From: Macrocystis pyrifera
Taxonomy: Eukaryota; Sar; Phaeophyceae; Laminariales; Laminariaceae
Direction: 5' to 3'
DNA: 64,000 nt
Assembly: GCA_031763025.1 (NCBI GenBank)
Contig: JASSKH010000029.1
Span: 5,540,362-5,604,361, forward strand
In this document: positions 12,110 through 23,109 of the stretch, in pieces
How the letters are laid out: each line of letters opens with the position of its first letter
Numbering within the stretch: position 1 is the stretch's first letter
The notes under the pieces: model-generated
What the model was told of the DNA's origin: nothing
Seen by the model: only the letters and a program-made list of their open reading frames with translations
Databases searched by the model: none
Program-made: the position numbers and the translations under genes

Positions 12110-12860
12110 CCTTGTAGGAAGTTTCCAGGTTTTACAGATCCTCCAGATCATACAGAAATACCGCAGATCACACAGGTCCTGCAGATAATGCAGACCCACC
12201 AATGAAAATGTGCAGATCCCGCAGATCATACATACCCTATCCCGGTGTACAGACCATACAGATCACACAGATTCCACTCACGTAAATCATACGGATCCTG
12301 CAGATTGTACACATCTTGCAGATCAATGACACCCACCGATAAACATGTGCAGATCATGCAGGTCGTGCAGACGCTATCTCGCTCTAGATGTACAGATCAA
12401 AGGCAGGTCGGACAGATCCCATCCCTGTCGATATGTACTGATTATACCGATCACACAGATTCGACTCAGGTACACATCCATGAAAATTGTAACTACACTG
12501 ATGCCCTTCAGGTTAAACATGCGCATGTCAATGAGATCAACCAGATCCCACCTGGCACACAAGGGCAAAAAGTACGGAACGTACATGTCTCCCCTGGCAA
12601 ACTAGTTGGAGTGTGTAGATAGCTAATAGATCCTTCAGATCATGCAGACAGATCCTCCACATCATGTACACATGGCATTCAGATCACTGCAGATCGTACA
12701 GATCCTTCAGGTCATGCAGACCCACCCACGCAAAAAGCTATTCATCAGTTAATCGCGCTACGTGTATGTTTAGTTGACATGTGTAGTTCATGCAGATAGT
12801 GCAGACTTCACCCGGCAAAGATGTTCAGACCATCAAGGATCACACATATATCGATGAATC
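12110..12860 (+). repeat. degenerate CAGATC(N)3-4 tandem array
   Basis: Dozens of imperfect units of about 9-10 bp built on CAGATC followed by CAT/CTGCA/ATACA. Examples are TGCAGATCATGCAGGTCGTG and CCGCAGATCATAC. A higher-order motif recurs several times (CCACC, ATAAACATG, then GCAGATC), suggesting a longer secondary period. Non-coding tandem repeat; the short open frames in it are shadows. Confidence 0.8.
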
Positions 12861-13139
12861 ATATAGATCCCACCCAGGCGATAAATACCTGGATGATACA
12901 AATCCCATCAATTTTCTTCTTAGTGCTACGCTTAAAATTTCCTTTGAGCAATAATACAGTAGTCTATGCCTCTTATACGTCAAGACATGCGAGAGAGCAT
13001 CGCAGACTAGAGTACTACTCTTCGCTTTTAGCAATATTACAATACTACCGTGCTGTAACCCATGACTCATTTTACTCCGAGATCATTTTTACTCAAACCA
13101 GAGGTGCATGGGTTTTACCTGCGTTTCCCTATTCAACTT

Positions 13140-13520
13140 GCGACACCCCCCGGATTTCATACCACCCACATCTCGAAGGGGAACCTTGTATATATATTTC
13201 TTTCACAAAAATAGATGTTTTTCCATGTCACCAACACGGCTCGGCGAGTCGGAAACCGATCCCTTGTTTTTTAGAGCCAACTCGGCGACGTTCGATGCCC
13301 GGAGCACCACCACGGTCCTTCGCCGGGATCCAGGCATGCATCGTGATGTACCCACGACCCCCTTGCTTACCCCGCAGATGAAAGTACGAGAAAGAACCCT
13401 CGGCCGCCGGAGAGCAGCCTGTGTCTAGAAATAAACGGTGTATATTATACGTATGCATACAAGATTTCCCTCCGGAAGGTGGGTACCACGAAATCCCGGA
13501 GGCATCGAAAGGCGAAATAA
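13140..13520. repeat. two inverted copies of the TATACAAGG..CCCGG boundary motif
   Basis: The left arm (about 13139-13205) is the reverse complement of the motif ACAAGGTTCCCCTTCG, GTGGGTGG, GAAATCC, GGGGGG. The right arm (about 13440-13515) carries it forward: ATACAAGATTTCCCTCCGGA, GGTGGGTACCACGAAATCCC, GGAGGC. The same motif sits at the ends or flanks of the large elements at 29.6, 52.8, 56.9 and 60.4 kb and at 4.93 kb. The 230 bp between the arms has no recognisable gene. It may be the relic of an element with this motif at both ends. Confidence 0.5.
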
Positions 13521-13839
13521 TAGTTACAAGTAACACCCGTGTAGCTGTTCTTACATTTTATGCTACTAAGCATTAATAGTACTGCAAACCAAACGTCCAT
13601 GCAATATACAGATAACCCCATGGTTAGCAGAGGGATGAAATAACCACGCGGTGTATGATGGGTTGGGGCATGGCTACTTTGCAGATACTATTAATACACA
13701 CTACCACCAGTAATACGTACATGCAATACAGATAAACGTTGTATGGATAAGTACTACACTACTACACCTGCTACTACTCTTACTAGTAGTTGATGATAAT
13801 GAGGCGCGACCTCCGCAATACCTGCAGTAGTCATATCTG

Positions 13840-14830
13840 CTATGCATCATGCTGGGTGAATACGTAATATTCTGTTTTGTGCTGAACCAACACGAACGAA
13901 CATCTACGTACGCCGCCGTCGGTGAATCTCAATATCGTAAAAGTTTCTGGCCTCTTCTGCAATTGATATAGGAAACCCACCGCAGTACGCACACACCTGT
14001 AGCAAATACTGATCGGGGTATCCTGGTTTACACCTGGAAATCGGCAAAATAATTTGGAGACGAAAAATCTGCACGCTGTGACCATATAACTTGTATTTGT
14101 ATCGTATCTGTCAGGGATTCAAGAATCGGCATGAACACTGGTTGTGCTGGATGTCGACGGGAAGAAAGAACAAACACACACACTTGATATGGTTTTTTTC
14201 CAACCGTGTTTTCTTGTTGGAGAATTCAGCCTAAGTTGCAGGCGAAAAATATGCATGTGAAATGTGTTGTCCAACAGAAAGAGCTTCGTTTTCGCAACAG
14301 GTGCCGCCATTACTTGATTGTACTGATGTACGACATCTACAGCAGCAACAGTATTTATCCAGCAACAAAACGGCAGCAGCAGTAGCAGTACGACGTACGA
14401 GGCCATGGTCAGCGTGGTTGTACGCTCCGCTTGTCAATCTAACCCTTGAATCCGTGCACACGTACTCGATTTTGTCCTGTGTTCGTACCGAACTCGAAAT
14501 TCGGCATATGGAGACGAAAAATCTCCACCCGACATGCCCTGTCCAAGAGAGAGAACTTCTCGTAGCAGGTAGCAGGTGCCACCGCTACTACTGATGTACG
14601 ACATCTACAGCAGAGCTCCTCCAGCAGCACGCAGCCGCAGTAGTGGCAGTAGGACACACGAGGCCAGAATCAGCGTCGCTTTACGCTCGGCTTGTATGTG
14701 AAGTCTTCGTACACGTGTTTCCTGGTTCCGCACTCATAATTTGAAGACGAAAAATATACTACCAGACGTGTGTCGAACGGAGCTTCTAGCAGTGCCACCA
14801 CCGCCACTGCTGGACAATAACCACAGCAGA
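13840..14830 (+). repeat. ~260-bp diverged direct repeats
   Basis: The block GGAGACGAAAAATCT (or close variants) occurs near 14055, 14240, 14510 and 14750. It is followed each time by a CAGGTGCC(G/A)CC segment and a GATGTACGACATCTACAGCAG segment (14325 and 14593). Periodicity is about 265 bp. This looks like an old tandem duplication; no coding frame is conserved across units. Confidence 0.6.
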
Positions 14831-16600
14831 TCTTCTCCTTCTGGTCCGTCCCCTCATCAGTAGGAAGGTGTGCCTGACAATACCACCTGCAGCATGTCTC
14901 GGGGACATGGCCCGACCTCTGGCTGCTGTGGACAGGCACAGTGTGCTTACGTGTACTCGTAGAGCTGGGTTTTGTTAAGTAGAAGTCAAAAACAAAAAAC
15001 CGTTTTAATATTTTACGGTTGTTGGTTCTGTGTTTTTTCAACGTGGCCCAGCGCAAACATGTGCCTACACACGTTGCCGCATCTTGCTCGATCAACTGTG
15101 AACGATTTACCACCGCACCAGCACGAGAAGGTTTCGTTTGTGTGTGTGCGTGCATGAGCTCGCCGGACTGGAACTGGTGCCGTGTGCTTTGAGCGCGATG
15201 GTCAAACATGGCCCAAAAACATGTTCAATCACACACACCCACACACAAATACCGAGAAACTCAAAGCAAAGCACACTACCCTCGTGTCCGAGCCTTTAAG
15301 AAGAGGCTTTTTTCCCTTGGAAAACCAAGAAATAAAAGGATCGTTGACTTGAAATCCCGGAGGTATTGCACGTTGACATTTGGGGGAGCAGCACCATCGT
15401 CAGCCATCCCTATTCACTCTGAGTACCGATGTATATACTGCTGTGTGACCGGACGAGGTTTGACGACGTGTGTCGTATTATGAAATTGGGATGATGTTGT
15501 CTCTTGGTGAACACTAAAGACACACACTATACGAACACCGCTGTTGTACTGCTGCTAATGCTGTTGTTGTATTGCACACCATGCGTGGCTGCTTGCTTGC
15601 TTTCGAAAAGTGGAGAATGTGTGAGTTCGTACGAATCGTCGTCTTGCCCCTGCGCAGCATCCATTTATATGCACGTTTCTCGAGATTAAGTATTTGTCCG
15701 TTCCTACTTCCCAGGTCGACAGGAATCACGGCCGACACATAGTACACACAAAATGCACTGTCGGTAGCCGCCACAAAAGAAAGAGCTTGATGAACGACTG
15801 TCTGGGCCGTGGCTGCTTCTTTAGAGAGATCGAGGGACGGTATGATCAGACACAATGCAGCAGCAGACAAAAATATTTTCTCTCGTGCGGTCTCCATTTT
15901 CCAGCTTGGATTTTGAAGGTCTACCCGTAGTTATATGCCAAAATTCTCGAATCGCAGGCCCAGGGCACGGGCCTCGGACCTCGGCCGGGGTCGCATATTA
16001 GCCGTGGTGTACACGCGAGCCTCCTGTGTGCCAAGCAGCCGAGAGTTCGTGGAAGACCTGAGGCCGGACGAGAAGAGATTAGTGATCCGCAAAGAAGTCA
16101 ATTTGCTCCAAAGGAGTAGAGAGAAGCCCTATACGATACCAGGCTCTATTTGCATGCTCCTGCGCTTAGGACGGCAGCCCGAAATTTTTGAAGTGCCACA
16201 TGACAGGGGTCACCGGGCGAGATCGGGGCACGCGGGCACATTAGCTGAATAAACAAACGGAGCGGTCCACCTTGCGTCATAACAGAGCCTCGAAGCTTGC
16301 AGAGGAATCGGAATTCGCGTGCTTCGTCGAAACCAATCCGTGTTTCATAAAAAAACAAAATGTTATGTACGGGTTCCGCACTCTAGTGGTAGCAACGTTA
16401 ATACTCAGGATAGTTTCTACCTGCAAAAGATTTTTGCCAGGTATGTACGTACAACAGTAACCAAGCACCAGGTGCGTGGGCTTGCGTGAGTGGGTGAGTA
16501 GGCACCCTCGATATTATACGGTACTAGTGCCTTTAGTCAACGTGTATAAATATGGACAGCTGTAAGTGGTTCCCCGTGAGTGGTCTGTCCCCTATTTGAA
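14830..16600. other. unassigned stretch with two unrecognised ORFs
   Basis: Two non-overlapping open frames are slightly above background. One is 15514-15897 on the minus strand (127 codons, with a hydrophobic Ala/Leu/Val-rich start after METAREKI). The other is 15935-16252 on the plus strand (105 codons, charged, containing LRPDEKRLVIRKEV). Neither shows a known domain or a second copy in the window. They may be exon fragments or chance ORFs. Confidence 0.3.
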
Positions 16601-19216
16601 TGACATCGAGTAGGCCACCCGGGCGAGTGGTTTAATCCCTAAAATAAATTATTTCACTTGGTGTACCTTGAACGGGTCTGTTAAGAAACGATACGGACAA
16701 GCACGAACTTCGGACGAAATATTGTGCCCAGGCGTGGTTGTGTTTTCTGAACGACTATGGTCGGACGAGACACATTTTCTCCGCTCTCGCTACGTCAGCC
16801 TCCTCCCCTGCATTTTACAGTCGGTATAATACAAGGTACAGGACACGCGGCAAAGGGCATTGTGAACAGCATTTGTGGCGGATGAAATAGCGGGCAAACA
16901 GTGTCGAATCAGACGGTACAAACGAATGTTCACCCAAACTACCCGGCTAAAGAATATTTGGCTCGCCTCATACGATGGAAGCATGTGTGTGCCGAGAAGC
17001 TGATTGCTGGAAACAGTACGGAACATGCCGTTACCCTCAACAATTCGTATATGCGAATGGTATATCGCAATTGTTTTTCAAAGTAATAGCAGCCCCGTGT
17101 ACACTTTCCGGCAACTTGGTGTTGTTACTGTCAGGGTGAAAGTCTTTTGAAGCACCAATTTAGATGGTCGAGAGGACGAACGTCATACGACGTCCCTGAC
17201 AGAGTATTTCATCGGGTACGTGTATATATAATGTTCTTGGAGGATCTGCACGCCCGTGATATCTGCAGTGTCAGCCCTGGTGATTGTTGTCAGTGGACAA
17301 TTTTTTGTACTAAATAAAGTGTTCGTGCAGGGCAGTACGACATATGGGCATACGTACGTGGACTATTGCTGCGGTGGTGTTCGAACCTCACTGAACAACC
17401 TCCTCACACTTTTTTTTGTCAAATCGTTAACAATTAGAAACGCATGGTGTGCAAAGGTGCGAATATAACATCTGCTCATCGGCAGGTTGCAGGTCGCATC
17501 TGCAGATCAGAAACATTCATGGGCACGAATCCATATATTCTAGTTGGATGAATAGCGTCTTAAACTCCATGATAATCGATCATGGTTGATAGACACTGTG
17601 TATGGTATGGAAATTGTATTTACCACAACTCTGAACCTAGCACTGATCTCGCCCTTACAACCCATTGTCTATGGCTACCACTGTTTGTTTGACACAGTGT
17701 GGGTCAACCATGTAAACAAATATGTGGTTCCAGGTAGGCTCTGGCGGCCCTTTTATATTTTTTGTCGTGGTTGTGCCGTGGCTGACGATGCAACATTGCC
17801 GATCGGTATTTATGTATTTTCCAAACGTCTATTGATGAAACACCTTACTACATATTAGAGACACGTCGTCGGGCACGGTCAGGTCGATCCCGCACTCGGT
17901 GTTAATCCGGTTTGTTATTATCTTGTGCCCAACCGAATACCGCCTTCTTGGCACAAAAGAAAATGAACACAAACTACCACGCCACCCTGGGCCATTCAGC
18001 AACATATCATTCTGCACGAACACCAACCGCTAGTGAGTATGATTGTAGGACGGGCATATTACATAGATTGGCATTGTGTCATCAAAGTAGTTTCTGGTTT
18101 GAATATTTGTCATGCGCGCTGTATCACCTCTTTGGGTGCTTTCTCTGAACTTACAGGTAGCTTGACACGGGTTAAACGTGCCGCACTAGTGTGAACGCAA
18201 ATATTTCGCACGAGTGGTTTACGTATGATATGAATGCGGTATACACCAGCTAGTCGACGAAAGGCGATACGCGAGGTATATGGTGTATAGAGGGACGTGT
18301 GATTACCCCTTGTGCGACAGCAGCAGTGGTTTGTAGAACACATATCCTGTACGTATATCGCAATGCAGAGGAAGGCGCACCCGGTTTCCCCGCAAAACAC
18401 AGCAACCGCCCGCTAGGTCTGTCATATTCAAAGTTCAATGTACGCAGAGTATCGTGCTTGTGGCCGGCTGCATACTTCTCTTACACGAAAAACTACGAAA
18501 AAACCGGATAGTTCGGACGCATTGCAAATGAAGCCACCCGGAGGTCGAAACGTTTTTGAACAATGTTACACCATACAGTGACGCGCTCTATGCGACACCA
18601 CACCTGCTCCAAAAATGTTTATACACTGTGAATCTTCCTGGTGTAGATGCATAGCCTTTACAACGTGTGCTTCAAGTTGGTACTGCCGCCTACTGTCCTC
18701 TTGTTTTTTAGCATGTTAAAGGGGTTTTACATGAACACACGGGTAATATTCCGTAGGCAATTATTTGCAGCGATGCTCGGGTCGGTTTAGATACCGCTGC
18801 CACTGCGTTGGACGATATATCTTTGATGATGATTGACAAAACAATCGATCATCGTGGGCTAACGGGAGTAAAGGTCTGCAAGAGGGCCTGGACTCGTGTG
18901 CCACGATAGAAGTAGCGCGAGAGGTGACAAGGACATGCGTGTCGAATTGAATATTGCATAAAACCCCGGCCGTTAACACTCACTCAAGTGCCTACGAACG
19001 TGACATGACCCAGGTCTGTTTTGTTTTTTTTGTCGATCTAGGCAGTCCCGAGCAGGACAGTGCTTACTAACCACACGTCACACTTCGTACGCCGTCACAG
19101 ATTTTGCGTACAACTCAAAGCTATAGTGCAGGTAACTCGTGAATCTCACTCCGATAAACATCGCATCAGATATATTGTGTGGAACACGGTGGACCATACA
19201 AAACATCCGTTCGATT

Positions 19217-19378
19217 CGTCGTGTTTTTCTTCATCTTATGCGTCTTCTTCAGCTTCTTCTTTTTCTTGATCATTTTTTTCGTCTTCTAGTTCTGCTTTCT
19301 TCTCCTTTTAACTTTGTTTCTTCTCCCTCTTGGTCTTCTTGCTCTACTTTTCCGACGCTTTTTATTTAAATATTGCAG
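19217..19378 (+). promoter_or_regulatory. pyrimidine tract ending in AG, 39 nt before start codon (copy A)
   Basis: A CTTCTT-rich tract leads to TATTGCAG at 19371-19378, exactly 39 nt before the ATG. Copies B and C show the same tract and the same 39-nt spacing. It could be the 3' end of a 5'-UTR intron or a core-promoter pyrimidine tract. Confidence 0.5.
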
Positions 19379-19417
19379 CACTCTGGTGCTTCTGGAAATA
19401 TATAAGGAGCATACAAC

Positions 19418-22400
19418 ATGGTACGATTTGCCCCCGTCATTGTGGCTTTAGTGACTCTTGGGGTCCCAGCTGGTTCCCCGCTGCCGTCTTAGAAGAGTGA
19501 GTGAGTACTGCTGTCCATGCCTCAATGGGAATGCAGGCGGCTATCGAGCTGTCGTCGAGCCGTTAAGAATATTTTCCCCGCGACGTTTGGGCATTTTAAT
19601 GTAGCCACCAGACGCCAATGATATGTTCCTTGTTTTAGTTGCCGCAGCCGCATGTGTCTGAACGTTGAAGGCCAACTAGGTCATGGCTTGGTCGTGGCAA
19701 GCCTGTTCCGTGAATGGCGATGCCCACTACCTGGTTCGAAGAGGCTGATTGTGTCTGATTTCAGAATAACAGGGAAAGATTTAAGATACGACCATGTCGG
19801 ACTAACCGGATGTGATAGTTTTTACCCTCGGCACGTGTCATTTCTGACCTGACTTTTCCCGACACTGTCATTCCGTACTCGATCGAGCCTGCTGCTCTGC
19901 AAACAACAGCATTCACAAAAATAACACTAAAAACATTGTGATGGATGCCGACGTCTCCGTCGTGGTAGTAGCAGGTATCGGTTTGACGTCACACCTGCTA
20001 AAGATGCCTATCTCGTTGTCGTCTCCCCATCGTACCGTCTATATTGCACTAGCCGAAGAGGAAGCCGAGCAGGGCCTGCGTGGGAGGCGCACCATCTCGT
20101 ACAGCAGAGTGTGAGTCGGCATCGGCATGTTCAGGTGCTGTTGCTCATTCATGGCGTCTCAGGCAATACACTGTCGGCGTGCATGAGCGACACGGCAAGG
20201 CGAAGCAGATGATTTCGGGAAAAATCTCGAAACCTATATGGGCACGCTTACGACGTACTCTACAGCGGCGGATCACATGTTGTGCTCCCCACGCCCTCAT
20301 TGTGTAGTAACATCTTCTATAATGTAAAAATACTTGCCTCTCACCCCTGCTAAGCATTTGTATCACATCTCTTGACGGAGTATCCTTGGTTTTGTGTTTC
20401 CGTAACGAGCAAAGCTTTTGTCAAAGCGCAACAAGCGTACGCACATGCTGTTGCTCTTTACGACGTACGGGAGTGCCCCCATGTATGACAGTGAGAGTAC
20501 AGACTTTCAGCGGCTCGAACGGGTGCGTGAGGAAATTATTGAAAGTGAATTTTCAATAACACCTAGCACCTTTTAAACACGCCCTGCGCGCACAGACTTC
20601 TTGCTTGAAACTTCCAAAAGAAACCCAAACAACGCGCAATCGAGCACCGCTCTCTAGGTGGTGTGCGAGAGTAGCCTATCCGCTCACAAGGTCTATCGTC
20701 GACAGGCATCAACCAGGGTGTAGCTCGTATGGTGTGTATTTGTTGTTGTGTCAGGCGTGCGCAAAATACCATCGAGCATAAACATACTTTTGAAGACCTG
20801 CGCACAGTTTTAGTGATCAGAAGCACGTAGGGAAACTTTCACGCTCGTGTCGTGATGTGACCTATTACGGTAAACTCGTGAACACCCCGGTATTTCAAGA
20901 GTTTGTTATTTTTGGCAAGGCGCGGTGGCTTGTTTCTCACATGGTCGAATTTCAGGGAGGTCACCTTGTGTTTGCTTAATTCAACGCAGTGCCTGTGAAG
21001 CCGTCATTAAATACGTTTGTTTTAGTCCATGCGCGTTTCTCCGATATATACTAAGCATTTTATTTACGTAGCCAAAGCACGCCCTACGGCTACAACAATT
21101 CCTCGCTCCGGCTGACTGGCTTCATCCGTACCAAATGTAGGGGGTACTCGTAGCCGCGTTCAAGGCTTGGCCTCGGTTGACTACGGCCGAACATTGAGTG
21201 CTAGGCTCTATTGGTGGAGAGGCAAGCTTAACGAATGTGTGGGTCAACGTCCCTGCTCTCACGCTGTGCTTGGTTCGTGTACGTGACCAGTCGACCTAAG
21301 GATTCGATGGACCACTAGATTCAAAACATCGTAGGAACGGACTGCTGTATGCATTGGTGACAGTCGTAACCAACCCCAATTAGTAATCTCCTTGTGCTGC
21401 GCAGAATGTCTACTGCGGCTCATACAAGTGCTCCTACGGTTACACTCTGATCGACAACGCCGACGACGCCAAGTGTAAGTGGGGCAACTGCAAAAAATCT
21501 CAGTGCTGCGAGAAGGTCTGCTCGATCAACAACTGCCCTAAATACTACGAACTAGTCGACGACGCTGACACTACCACTACAAGTGCACCAAAGTTCAGTT
21601 CTGCGATAAGGCTGAGACGTTCTCGAGCTCACAGTGACAACACAGGATTGGGTCTTATCTTACAAGGGTTGAGATGTTTCCGTTTGCTTGTGGCATTTGA
21701 CAGTAATACGCTTGCTTATTTCTTTCCAAAGGCCGTCAATGACCATATCCACGGCCAGCGCAGTAAACATAAGTTGTCCTTATATTGTGGTTTCAAACTT
21801 GACAAAGGACAGCTCAAATTCCACGTGCTGCTTCGCCTAACCGTTGGAACGTCAACTGCAGACACGGTGTACTGCGACTCCTTCAAGTGATCCTACGGTT
21901 GTGCTCTGATCGACAACGCGAACCACGAGGAATAAAGCACGGTGAATGCGAGAAGTCCCAGTGCTGCGACAAAGTGTGCTCCAGCGACGACTGCCGTAAA
22001 CACTAAGAGCTTGTCGACGACGCTGACGCTACCGTGTTCAAGGACTACTAATGCACAAAGGATCATTTCTGCGAGAAGGGTGAGAACTATGAATATTGAA
22101 CAACCCACGGAGGGTGTTGCATATGTTTCAAGTGTTGTGCGGCCAGGTACCAACCTGGTACATTAGTCTGTCGTACTGCTCCTGGTTTCCAGCATGAAGC
22201 GTCCGTGAATTCGTATCGTCAACGCATATGCAGTTAATGCAGTTAATCATCGCAATGCCGGTTCAGACTTAGCATACAGGAGCTCATATCCCGTGTATTT
22301 TTTTAAATAACCGTTTGCATTGCATGACTGCAGACACGGTCTACTGTCATTCCTTCAGGTGCTCGTCTGGTAACGCTCTGGTCGACAACGCCGACCACCA

Positions 22401-23102
22401 GGAGTGCAATCACGGTAAATGCGAGAAATCCCAGTGCTGCCACAAGGTGTGCTCCAGCTATGCCTGCAAAATACTATGAGCTGGTGGACGACGCTGACAC
22501 TACCGTGCGCAAGGACTACAAGTGCACCAAAAGTCAGTTTCTGCGAGAGGGGTGAGACGCGTCCCCAATACACCCGACTGGAATCCAGCGGTAATGTGTG
22601 GTAGCGGTCCTACGAATACCTTGTCTGGCGACGTTCTGGCTCTCAGCAGAATTCCTATCATATATAATTAGGCGGAAACTGTCCGAGCCCGGGGAGAGAC
22701 GTTTTTTCACGTATTGTAACGGCTGGCATTTTTCCCTTTTATGCTGTGACTACCCGTTTTGAATTTGACCTCAGACACGGTCTATTGTGATGCCGGAAAC
22801 ACTGCAGCCTGAAGAAGGACTCTGACGAGATCAAATGCAACCACTCTGGGTGCACCACCGACAAATGTTGAAAGTATCCCTGTGAGTTGTGTTTGCCGTT
22901 GACGTTCTTCAGTTCATTTTAGGGGACGGAACACACGGCCGGTCCTATTGGGTAGTTGTAAGAGAAATCACGTTTCTCGAAAAAAAAGGGAATGCGCTCA
23001 GTGTATCTCTCGTAAAATTCAAGGACGACACCGAACGGTTGATGATGGTTGCCTACTTGACAGCCCTGTTACTCTAAGGCATTAGCCTGTCGACAGATGT
23101 AG
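19418..23102 (+). pseudogene. Cys-module secreted protein gene, copy A (decayed)
   Basis: It has the same exon order as copy C. Exon 1 is 19418-19496, exon 2 20053-20108, module 1 21405-21611, module 2 21862-22079, module 3 22334-22551, half-module 22775-22881 and terminal exon 23086-23102. Defects are visible. There is an in-frame TAG at codon 25 of exon 1. Module 1 has a deletion and its GT donor reads CT. Module 2 has in-frame stops (TGA, TAA and TAA) and loses key Cys codons. Module 3 has indels. The half-module has a deletion and a TGA. Only three full modules are present against seven in copy C. The identical 79-nt and 56-nt lengths of exons 1 and 2 across copies support the gene model. 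Confidence 0.8.
20053..20108 (+). pseudogene. exon 2 of copy A
   Basis: It is 56 nt, preceded by TTGCACTAG and followed by GTGTGA. It encodes an acidic to basic linker (EQGLRGRR) nearly identical to copy C. Phase 1 in, phase 0 out. Confidence 0.65.
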
Positions 23103-23109
23103 TTGTACG

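Noticed and set aside
12110-12860. CRISPR array
   Set aside because: Units are short, degenerate and contiguous without unique spacers, and the context is eukaryotic.
14200-14830. CRISPR-like or rRNA spacer repeats
   Set aside because: Only three or four long diverged units with no rRNA sequence nearby; ordinary tandem duplication.
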